The notes beneath the pieces were generated by a model. It was not told the origin of the DNA, made no database searches, and was given only the letters and a program-made list of their open reading frames with translations. A DNA stretch of 9,164 nucleotides from Candidatus Sulfopaludibacter sp. SbA3. Its GTDB lineage: Bacteria > Acidobacteriota > Terriglobia > Bryobacterales > Bryobacteraceae. A program made the translations under genes and the position numbers. Shown in pieces: positions 1-5,625 of the stretch; the first letter of the stretch is position 1, and each line of letters opens with the position of its first letter. Location of the stretch: NCBI GenBank assembly GCA_945900935.1, contig CAMDKT010000201.1, forward strand, positions 1 through 9,164, given 5' to 3'.

Positions 1-260
1 CGCGCGAGCGCGTCACCGGACCGCAGGCGCCCGTCCGGCCCGGGACGCTTGGGCTCGGGACCGGCTCGGTCTCGATCCGCTTCCAGCCCGACGGCTTTGT
101 CGGCGGATCGAGCCCGCAGAGCTTCTATCTCCGCGAACGCGAACGCACCGGCGGTCCGGCAGGGGCACCGCGCACGCGGAGCTCGGTCTGGATCACCCAA
201 TCGCAGAACCGTGCCAGCTATGAGGTCCAGACCAACGACGTCGCCATCGTCCGCCGTTGA
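1..260 (+). CDS. GspH-like minor pseudopilin, C-terminal part only
   Basis: This is the 3' end of a gene that begins left of the window. It is open in frame from base 3 to a TGA at 258-260, giving 85 codons. The reading 'SIRFQPDGFVGG' followed by 'FYLRERE', then 'VWITQSQNRASYEV', resembles the C-terminal beta-sheet of GspH/FimT-type pseudopilins. Those have an 'I.F.PDG' strand, a strand for the listed residue values, and a last strand ending in a glycine/tyrosine-rich turn. GspH is a minor pseudopilin that helps form the tip or shaft of the type II secretion pseudopilus at the inner membrane. The next three genes are GspI-, GspJ- and GspK-like, so the gene order supports the assignment. The prepilin signal and N-terminal helix lie outside the window. 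Other possibilities are a FimT/PilE-type pilin or another GspG/H-like protein; the family of prepilin-type proteins is much surer than the letter. Confidence 0.65.
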   Translation, partial: RERVTGPQAPVRPGTLGLGTGSVSIRFQPDGFVGGSSPQSFYLRERERTGGPAGAPRTRSSVWITQSQNRASYEVQTNDVAIVRR

Positions 261-627
261 CCGGCGCCGCGCCGGCTTCACCTTGGCCGAGGCGCTCGCC
301 GCGATGGCGTTCCTCGCTATCGTGATCCCCGTCGCGGTCAAGGCGATCCAGGTCGCGAACCTCGCCGGCCAGGTCGCCGAAAGGAAATCGGTCGCCGCCC
401 GCGTCGCGGACCGCCTGATGAATGAGAAGATCGTCACCGGACAGTGGAAGCAGTCCGCCTCCAGCGGCGTCGCCGAGGAAGGCGCACGCCCGTTCCGCTG
501 GAACCTGCAGAGCCGCGCCTGGGACAAGGACACCCTGCGCTTGCTGACGATGCAGGTGACCTATCAGGTCCAGGGCAAGGACTACGACGTGCGCCTCAGC
601 ACGCTCGTGGACAGCAGCCAGCCATGA
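220..627 (+). CDS. gspI: GspI-like minor pseudopilin
   Basis: 135-residue protein with a class III (type IV prepilin) signal. A short basic leader (residues 1-19, ending 'RRRAG') is cut after Gly19, and the mature protein begins 'FTLAEALAAMAF', with Glu at +5 and a hydrophobic helix over residues 20-42. The rest has the short globular pattern of GspI ('FRWNLQSRAWDKDTLRLLTMQVTYQV..YDVRLSTL'), and the length is typical. GspI nucleates the minor pseudopilin tip complex with GspJ and GspK in the inner membrane. I chose ATG 220 because it puts the cleavage site at a normal distance. An upstream in-frame TTG at 49 would give an implausible 76-residue leader of arginine/serine-rich shadow sequence read across the gspH-like gene; GTG 211 is a minor alternative. 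The start lies inside the preceding gene (41-base overlap) with no clear Shine-Dalgarno, suggesting translational coupling. Confidence 0.82.
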   Translation: MRSRPTTSPSSAVDRRRAGFTLAEALAAMAFLAIVIPVAVKAIQVANLAGQVAERKSVAARVADRLMNEKIVTGQWKQSASSGVAEEGARPFRWNLQSRAWDKDTLRLLTMQVTYQVQGKDYDVRLSTLVDSSQP

Positions 628-1448
628 GCATCCTCCCATCCATGGCGGGTGCCCGGTCCGTCACGACGGGATGCCCGGGCGCGAGGACGCGAGGGGGCGA
701 GCGGGCCTTCGCTTCTCCCTCGCTTCCCCGCTCCCCCGCTCCCGGCCACGGCGCTTTCACCCTGATCGAGGTCCTGCTCGCCATCGTCATCTTCGCGCTC
801 GTGCTGGCGGCCGTGAACGGCGTGTTCTTCGGCGCCATCCGTCTCCGGCAGAAGACCGCCGATTCCGCCGCGAAGGCGATGCCGGTGGAGCTGGCCTTGG
901 CGACGCTGCGCCGTGATCTGTCCGGTATCGTCATGCCCGGCGGCACCTACGCCGGCATCCTCGACAGCGTCGCCACCATCCAAGGTATCAACCAACAGGA
1001 CGTCGGCACCGAGATCTACACCACGTCGGGCGTTTTCCGCGATGGATCGCCGTGGGCCGATATCCAGAAGGTCGCCTACGTGCTGCGCGACACGACCCAC
1101 CGGACCGCCTCCGCCGGCCGCGACCTGGTCCGCGTGGTGAAGCGCAACCTCGGCCCCGTCTTGGAGGAACAGGCCGATGAACAGCGCCTGATGACCGGCG
1201 TGGGCCGGCTCGACCTCTCGTTCTACGACGGCACGACCTGGCGGACATCGTGGAACTCCACCAACGACGCCACGACCTTGCCCAAGGCCATCAAGGTCGA
1301 GATCGCCATGGCTCCGGAACCCCCCGCCCCGGGCGTCCGCCAGGGCCCGGCGCAAGCGGTCCGGACGATCCAGATGATCGTGCCGGTCATGGTGGCGTCG
1401 GTGACGAACAGCACCGGTTCGAACAGCACGACGGGAGGTGCGCCGTGA
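624..1448 (+). CDS. gspJ: GspJ-like minor pseudopilin
   Basis: 274-residue protein whose ATG overlaps the gspI stop (ATGA, 624-627). An unusually long leader of ~44 residues, rich in Pro/Arg/Ser/Gly, precedes the prepilin core 'FTLIEVLLAIVIFALVLAAV' (Glu at +5, followed by a membrane helix). The residue at -1 is Ala rather than the usual Gly ('GHGA' before Phe45). The body contains the GspJ pattern: an early 'ATLRRDLSGIVMPGG' segment and a late 'LDLSFYDGTTWRTSWN...LPKAIKVEIAM' segment, matching the 'YDG..W...W....LP..v.v.i' signature of the family. The C-terminal tail is Ser/Thr/Asn/Gly-rich. Product: inner-membrane pseudopilin that joins GspI and GspK in the tip complex of type II secretion. 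Position between gspI and gspK agrees. At 274 residues it is longer than the ~200 of enterobacterial GspJ. The leader length depends on using ATG 624; no start codon nearer the core was evident. Confidence 0.82.
   Translation: MSILPSMAGARSVTTGCPGARTRGGERAFASPSLPRSPAPGHGAFTLIEVLLAIVIFALVLAAVNGVFFGAIRLRQKTADSAAKAMPVELALATLRRDLSGIVMPGGTYAGILDSVATIQGINQQDVGTEIYTTSGVFRDGSPWADIQKVAYVLRDTTHRTASAGRDLVRVVKRNLGPVLEEQADEQRLMTGVGRLDLSFYDGTTWRTSWNSTNDATTLPKAIKVEIAMAPEPPAPGVRQGPAQAVRTIQMIVPVMVASVTNSTGSNSTTGGAP
691..741 (+). repeat. Low-complexity hairpin-forming stretch in the gspJ leader
   Basis: A purine-rich arm (691-705) faces a pyrimidine-rich arm (727-741). GAGCGGG at 699-705 is the exact reverse complement of CCCGCTC at 727-733, and the pairing extends by about four more G-C pairs after one bulged base (698). 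The 3' arm contains CCCGCTC twice (727-733 and 735-741), so the stem can slip. The stretch encodes the Arg/Gly and then Ser/Pro/Leu residues just before the membrane helix of GspJ. It could be a small inserted or expanded repeat. No second copy was noticed elsewhere in the window. Confidence 0.45.
1433..1440 (+). promoter_or_regulatory. Shine-Dalgarno site for gspK
   Basis: GGGAGGTG is an almost full match to the 16S anti-Shine-Dalgarno sequence and ends four bases before GTG 1445. It supports the GTG start of gspK, whose first bases overlap the gspJ stop codon (1446-1448). It is the only strong ribosome-binding site in the pseudopilin block; the earlier genes appear to rely on overlap coupling. 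Confidence 0.75.
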
Positions 1449-1585
1449 GACTTCCGCGCGGCGCCGCCGGGGCCTCCGCATCCGACCGTTCGCGATCGCG
1501 CGGCGACCGCGGATCCGCCCTCATCATCACGCTCTGGGTCGCGTTCGGTCTGGTGGCGCTCGCGCTCTATTTCGGCAACACCTCG
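1445..1585 (+). CDS. gspK: GspK-like minor pseudopilin, 5' fragment cut at a sequence join
   Basis: The gene starts at GTG 1445, four bases after a strong Shine-Dalgarno site. About 47 codons are believable. There is an Arg/Ser-rich leader ('SDRSRSRGDRG'), cleavage probably after Gly23, then a membrane helix reading 'SALIITLWVAFGLVALALYF' and 'GNT'. 'RGSALIITLW' is characteristic of GspK, which commonly lacks the Glu+5 found in other pseudopilins; here +5 is Ile. GspK caps the pseudopilus tip with GspI and GspJ. After about 1585 the frame stays open to 2215, but it encodes only shadow sequence antisense to a glycosyltransferase and then a kinase gene on the other strand. The real GspK, normally around 300 residues, is therefore missing. 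The 256-codon fusion reading frame should not be treated as a protein. The exact end is uncertain by about 15 bases. Confidence 0.75.
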
Positions 1586-1872
1586 GCGTCGAGCCCGAGG
1601 TGCGCATCGGCAAAAATGATCACTTCTCCTTTGGCGTGCGAGGCACCGAAGACTCGCGATTGGGCCACACCGCGGCCATCGGAACGGAACAGGCGGACAC
1701 GGCCGCGGCGGCGGGCGAGAAAGTCCGCCGACTTATCGGTGGAACCATCATCCACCACGACGATTTCGGCGTTCCCGGGAAGCGTGTCCTGCAGGTTTTC
1801 AACAGTCATGCGAAGGTCCGAGCCTTCATTCCGGCTGATAACAACGACGCTGATGGACTTATTCTTTAGCAC
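1567..1872 (-). pseudogene. Family-2 glycosyltransferase, 3'-truncated at the join
   Basis: The 5' 101 codons of a GT-A fold glycosyltransferase. An N-terminal Rossmann strand reads 'ISVVVISRNEG' (residues 7-17), then the nucleotide-binding 'EIVVVDDGSTD' (36-46), 'GVAQSRVFGASHAKGEVIIFADAH' split over residues 68-91, with Asp89-Ala-His91 at the place of the metal-binding DXD motif. Family members usually run beyond 220 residues, so the acceptor half is missing. The last five codons before the TAG (EVLPK) are probably not native because they lie in gspK DNA. The start is GTG 1872, overlapping the kinase stop by 14 bases and preceded by GGAAGA eight bases upstream. The gene would transfer a sugar from a nucleotide-sugar donor onto a lipid, polysaccharide or protein acceptor; the substrate cannot be told. 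Whether it is truly broken in a genome or only cut by assembly is unresolved. Confidence 0.8.
1575..1610. other. Join between two unrelated blocks (likely chimera or rearrangement breakpoint)
   Basis: Going right, gspK coding sense stops after 'ALYFGNT' (to about 1585). Going left on the opposite strand, a GT2 glycosyltransferase stops making family sense after 'FADAHLGLDA' (down to about 1585) and then meets a TAG at 1567-1569 that lies inside gspK. Both genes are thus broken at the same place. Gene content, strand and base composition change together: counted 60-base lines to the left have 44-46 G+C, while the first A-rich run (CAAAAATGATCA) appears from about 1611. No inverted repeats, target duplications, transposase or tRNA were seen at the point. 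Confidence 0.8.
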
Positions 1873-4783
1873 TCGATTTTTCTTCCAGCCAGATATTGCC
1901 GGTCAGTTCGGTAACGGCGAAGACGAGGCGATTCGGCCCGGCGTTCAGACCGAGAAAGCGACCCTGCCATCCCACGCTGCGCAGGGACTGCCGAGCCGAA
2001 TGAAAGTGACTGACAGGGAACGATTCGCCGACGGGCTTTTTCGTTACCGGGTCAAGGCGGCGAGCCCAGATACAGCGAAACCCGTCGCGTTCCGAAGTGA
2101 AATAGATTCTGTCGCCCTTCGGCGACCAGGCGGGATCGAGAGCGGCGTGGGACTCTTCCGAAACGGGGATCCATTCGCCGAACGGCGCGGCGCGGTTGGG
2201 GCTGAGCGGGAGTAGAAAAATGCGTGAGCGGCGGGCCGCGCTTTCGGCGAGGATGAAGGCGATCCATTTCCCGTCGGAGGAGAATCTGGCACCGGTAATC
2301 GTGGACTGTTTGTTAGGCCGTTCGGCCAGTCTTATTGTCTTCCTGGCGGCGACGTCGAAAAGGAGGAGGTCTTCGTCCCGCTTGGGTTCGTACAGGATCA
2401 GACCGCCGTCAGGCGAGACGCCGGTGATGATTCCGCAAGCGGCGCAGAGAACTTCCGGGGCACCGCCGGCCATGGGAATGGCGGATAGATCGTAGCGTCC
2501 GTTGGTGAAAAGGAGTTTACCGAAATCAGCCGTCACATGGGCGCTGGGCACCACGCGCGGAGAGGTCGTGAGAACACGTTCTTTGACGCCGTCCCGATCG
2601 AGCGCGAGAACACTATAACTGCCGAAAGTCCGGCGAATGAAAACCATTTGCCGTCCGTCACCGGACAAGGAAGGCGCCAGTTCCGGCGCCTGTCTGACGG
2701 TGACGCGGCGCGGTTCACCGGCGGGAAGGCCTTGCTTTGGATCGATCGAAATTTCCCAGATGTTGGCATTTTCCGTTTCGTCGGAAAAGGCCGTTGCGCC
2801 GCCGGCGAATGCGCCGCGCAAATGGCTACCGGGACCATGCGTAACACGGCGGGCGGGCGCTTGCGCCTGGTAACCGGTGGATAAGGAAACTTCCCAGAGA
2901 TTGGTGGCGTCGCCGGAAATGGATGGATAGAGAACGCGGCTAAGGCCATCGTCAATCCAGCCCAGGGCTGGCGCGAGATTCCCGGCGGGAATGGGTTCAG
3001 TAACTGTCATGGCTCCGGTCTTCAAGGGAGCCTTCCCATCCAGCGGCAGGACCCACCAATCCAGCGAGGACGCAACCGGATCCTTCATCCCATACACCAA
3101 CAGTGCTTCGCCGCGCGGAGACCAGATGGGCGAATGCGACCAGGACATTCCCGTGTGAATAGGGCGCGAATTTCCACCGTTGGCGTCGGCGATAAAGATT
3201 CGAGATGCGCCAGGGACAAAGCTATTCCGGTCGCCGGTCCAGTAGGCGATGGAACGGCCATCGGGGGAGAACCGCGGAGCGCGGCCTTCCCGGGCCAGAA
3301 CAACGGGATCGCCGCCAAGCGTCGGGATGGCGGAGATGGTGCCGCCATCGGCCTCGGAGCGATAGGCGACGCGCGTGCCGTCGGGAGAAAAGACTGGATC
3401 GGTCTCGTCGGCAGAGCTGGTGGTGAGGCGAATCGGCTCACCGCCGCCGACTTGCTGCACCCATATATCGAGATTTCCCAGCGTGGCGCGGTCCGACGCG
3501 AAAGCGATCAATTTGCCATCGCGTGACAAGGCGGGGGAAGTACTAAGCCCCGAATCGGCGGTAACGCGGCGGAGGAGTGATTTCGGCTCCGGGCCAGTTC
3601 GGTTGAAATACGAAACCGAGACGTAGGCCAATGAGGCGGAGGCCAGGACGCCGGCGCCGATCGCGAGCCCCCGCCAGCCGCGGAGCGAGACGGGCGCAAC
3701 CGTTTCCACCTCGGCCGGCAGTTCAAAATCCTTCTCCAGGTCCTGCAGGATCAGCTTGACATCGGACATGTGCTGCCATCGCTCGACGGTCTTTTTCTGC
3801 AGACACTTGGCGACGACGCGCTCGACGCCCCGAGGCAATCCCGGCACAAGTTTCCGCAACGGCGCAGGGTCCTTTGAGACAACCGCGGCGATCGTCTCCA
3901 GTCCGGTTTCCGCCATAAACGCACGGCGGCCGCTGAGCATTTCGTAGAGAACGGAGCCAAAGGAAAAGATGTCGGAACGAGGATCGACGGCGTGGCCCTG
4001 CGCCTGCTCGGGCGACATGTAGGAGAGTGTTCCGATGACTTCTCCGCTGCGCGTGATGGAGACGTCGCCGCCGCTCGCCATGCCGGTCATCTTGCCCACT
4101 TGCTTGGCGATTCCGAAGTCGAGGACCTTCACCAGACCGCGTTCGGTGACCATGATATTGCTGGGTTTCAGATCGCGGTGGACGATATTGGCATCGTGGG
4201 CGGCGGCGAGGGCGTCGGCAATTTGGGCGGCAATTCGCAATGCCGTCCTGGTGCCCAGACCGGCCGGCCCGACGAGTTCGCGCAGAGTCTTTCCGTGGAC
4301 GCGTTCCATGGCGATAAAATCCGTGTCGCCGTGGCGCCCTACTTCGTAAACGGTAACGATATTGGGATGATTGAGCGCGGACGCCGACTGCGCCTCGCGC
4401 ATCAGGCGGCGGCGCATTGGTTCGTCATCGTGGCCGGGCGGAAGCACCTTAATGGCAGCGGCGCGAAGCAGTTGTTCGTCATCCGCCTCAAAAACCCAAC
4501 CCATCCCGCCGGCACCCAATTTCCGCTTGATCCGATAGTGCCCCAGCATGGACCCGGGGGCCAGGTCGGTCACGGTCTCCGTCACCGATTGCGGCGGCAC
4601 CAGGGAGTCGAGCGTCACTTGGGTGATGCTTTCGGTCGACTCGCCGAGCAGCCGTTCTACTTCCGCGCGGAGCGAGTCGTCCGGGCAGTGGTCCTTGAGA
4701 TACTGCGCCTGCGCTTCCCCGGACAGCGACTCGGCCGCGAAGTAGATCTCTTTCATCAAGAGCCATCGTGGATCGCTGTTCAT
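1859..4783 (-). CDS. Transmembrane Ser/Thr protein kinase with TolB/PD40 beta-propeller
   Basis: 974-residue protein in three parts. Residues 1-80 form an N-terminal helical segment of the type preceding acidobacterial kinases ('DPRW..MKEIYFAAESL', 'EVERLL'). Residues 83-350 are a Hanks-type kinase: glycine loop GAGGMGWV (90-97), ATP-anchoring Lys112, Glu130 in 'MREAQ', catalytic HRDLKPSN (202-209), DFG (222-224), activation/P+1 segment 'GTLSYMSPEQ' (251-260) and 'DIFSFGSVLYEML' (271-283). All catalytic residues are present, so it should be active. One membrane helix (about 372-393) follows, then repeated TolB/PD40 blades to the C-terminus, e.g. 'FSPDGTRVAYRS' (465-476), 'FSPDGRSIAYW' (505-515), 'WSPKGDRIYFTSERDG' (886-901), presumably periplasmic. 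It likely senses an extracytoplasmic signal and phosphorylates cytoplasmic targets, which are unknown. I chose ATG 4783 because it follows the upstream gene's stop by 13 bases and matches the family N-terminus; a 39-residue upstream extension would overlap that gene and is Arg/Cys-rich. No good ribosome-binding site is visible. Confidence 0.9.
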   Translation of the reverse strand: MNSDPRWLLMKEIYFAAESLSGEAQAQYLKDHCPDDSLRAEVERLLGESTESITQVTLDSLVPPQSVTETVTDLAPGSMLGHYRIKRKLGAGGMGWVFEADDEQLLRAAAIKVLPPGHDDEPMRRRLMREAQSASALNHPNIVTVYEVGRHGDTDFIAMERVHGKTLRELVGPAGLGTRTALRIAAQIADALAAAHDANIVHRDLKPSNIMVTERGLVKVLDFGIAKQVGKMTGMASGGDVSITRSGEVIGTLSYMSPEQAQGHAVDPRSDIFSFGSVLYEMLSGRRAFMAETGLETIAAVVSKDPAPLRKLVPGLPRGVERVVAKCLQKKTVERWQHMSDVKLILQDLEKDFELPAEVETVAPVSLRGWRGLAIGAGVLASASLAYVSVSYFNRTGPEPKSLLRRVTADSGLSTSPALSRDGKLIAFASDRATLGNLDIWVQQVGGGEPIRLTTSSADETDPVFSPDGTRVAYRSEADGGTISAIPTLGGDPVVLAREGRAPRFSPDGRSIAYWTGDRNSFVPGASRIFIADANGGNSRPIHTGMSWSHSPIWSPRGEALLVYGMKDPVASSLDWWVLPLDGKAPLKTGAMTVTEPIPAGNLAPALGWIDDGLSRVLYPSISGDATNLWEVSLSTGYQAQAPARRVTHGPGSHLRGAFAGGATAFSDETENANIWEISIDPKQGLPAGEPRRVTVRQAPELAPSLSGDGRQMVFIRRTFGSYSVLALDRDGVKERVLTTSPRVVPSAHVTADFGKLLFTNGRYDLSAIPMAGGAPEVLCAACGIITGVSPDGGLILYEPKRDEDLLLFDVAARKTIRLAERPNKQSTITGARFSSDGKWIAFILAESAARRSRIFLLPLSPNRAAPFGEWIPVSEESHAALDPAWSPKGDRIYFTSERDGFRCIWARRLDPVTKKPVGESFPVSHFHSARQSLRSVGWQGRFLGLNAGPNRLVFAVTELTGNIWLEEKSSAKE
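1881..1886 (-). promoter_or_regulatory. Shine-Dalgarno-like site for the GT2 gene
   Basis: On the minus strand GGAAGA lies eight bases before GTG 1872, inside the end of the kinase gene. It decides the GTG start, which also sits right before the conserved first strand of the glycosyltransferase, and fits coupled translation with the kinase. Confidence 0.45.
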
Positions 4784-4796
4784 GTAAGAGGGTAGT

Positions 4797-5618
4797 TTAC
4801 AACATTCTCTTGTAAGCCGACAGTGTCGCCTCCGCCATGTGGCTGACAAGGAACCGCGTTTGCACGAGTTCCCTTCCCTGTGCCGCCCAGCCGTCGGCAT
4901 CGGGCGTAAGAAGGCGCGCGGCGGCGGCGGCGATCGCCCGCGGATCGTTATCCGTCAACAGGCCGGTCCGTTCGTGCTGGACGATTTCCGGAAGGCCGCC
5001 GACACGGCTGGCGGCGACCGGCACGCCGGCGGCCATCGCCAGCAACGCGGCCGACCCAAGGCCCTCCTCGCGCGTGATGTACAGCAGGCCGCTGGCGGTT
5101 TTCAGCGCTTCGGGGAGATCGGCGGTGAAAACCACGTTGACGCCGGATTGGCGAATGAGATCGGACCCCTTCATCGGGTCGTCCGAGGCGCACGCAATCA
5201 GCGGACCAGTACGAGTGGAAAGCGGCATGGGCGGCACGCCATCGTAAATAACCTCGATTTTCGCGGCGGGCACGCCAGCCTTCATCAGTATGCCGGCAAC
5301 GTAGTTCGAAACGGCCAGATACAAAACGGGTTGGCGATACTTCCACCGGCTCGTCCACGTATCTTTGATTGGAAACGCGACGCGCCGGCTGACCACGAGC
5401 GGAGCGTTGGCGAACAGCGCCGCGACTGTGTGGCTTTTGGCGTCATGGGCATGCACGATGTCCGCGTCGCGGCGAAGCTTTCGAATCGCGAAGGGCTCGC
5501 CGTGCGGGCTGAGGAACCGCTGCGCAACGCCGCGCGCCGACAACTCCTCCATTAGGTGCAGTACCTGATACTGCCCGCCGCGCATCTGCCGGCCGAGGTC
5601 GAGGTGGAGGACGCGCAT
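4797..5618 (-). CDS. Compact family-4 (GT-B) glycosyltransferase
   Basis: 273-residue protein. The N-terminal Rossmann half starts 'MRVLHLDLGRQMRGGQYQVL' with the Gly-Gly loop for the donor. 'ADIVHAHDAKSH' (52-63) and 'LAVSNYVAGILMKAGVPAAKIEVIYDGV' (101-128) are standard GT4 elements. The C-terminal half has 'ITREEGLGSAALLAMAAG' (181-198) and 'GVPVAASRVGGLPEIV' (198-213), the nucleotide-sugar-binding region. GT4 enzymes normally run 350-400 residues; here the segment between 'YDGV' and 'EEGLGS' is shortened by about one beta-alpha-beta unit. The second Glu of the EX7E motif is Leu193, while the first (Glu185) is kept. The reading frame looks continuous, so this may be a subfamily trait rather than damage. 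Start ATG 5618 lies seven bases after the upstream stop, with a weak AGAAG site; the longer reading frame runs antisense-like through the upstream gene and is rejected. Likely acts on a cell-envelope glycan or glycolipid; substrate unknown. Confidence 0.82.
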   Translation of the reverse strand: MRVLHLDLGRQMRGGQYQVLHLMEELSARGVAQRFLSPHGEPFAIRKLRRDADIVHAHDAKSHTVAALFANAPLVVSRRVAFPIKDTWTSRWKYRQPVLYLAVSNYVAGILMKAGVPAAKIEVIYDGVPPMPLSTRTGPLIACASDDPMKGSDLIRQSGVNVVFTADLPEALKTASGLLYITREEGLGSAALLAMAAGVPVAASRVGGLPEIVQHERTGLLTDNDPRAIAAAAARLLTPDADGWAAQGRELVQTRFLVSHMAEATLSAYKRML

Positions 5619-5625
5619 GTGGCTT

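Noticed and set aside
49..219. N-terminal extension of GspI from TTG 49
   Set aside because: It would place the prepilin cleavage site after a 76-residue leader and overlap the gspH-like frame, which is the one with family sense there.
582..1481. 299-codon minus-strand frame opposite gspJ
   Set aside because: Arg/Gly/Asp-rich shadow of gspJ, which has prepilin and GspJ signatures on the + strand.
1560..1620. Insertion-sequence or integron boundary at the join
   Set aside because: No terminal inverted repeat, target duplication, transposase, integrase or tRNA end is visible within the surrounding sequence.
3992..4795. 267-codon open frame on the + strand opposite the kinase domain
   Set aside because: Antisense to the HRD/DFG-containing kinase region. 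Its sequence mirrors kinase codons and has no recognisable motif or ribosome site.
4784..4900. 39-residue N-terminal extension of the kinase
   Set aside because: It overlaps the end of the GT4 gene and is Arg/Cys-rich without family similarity, while the family N-terminus begins at ATG 4783.
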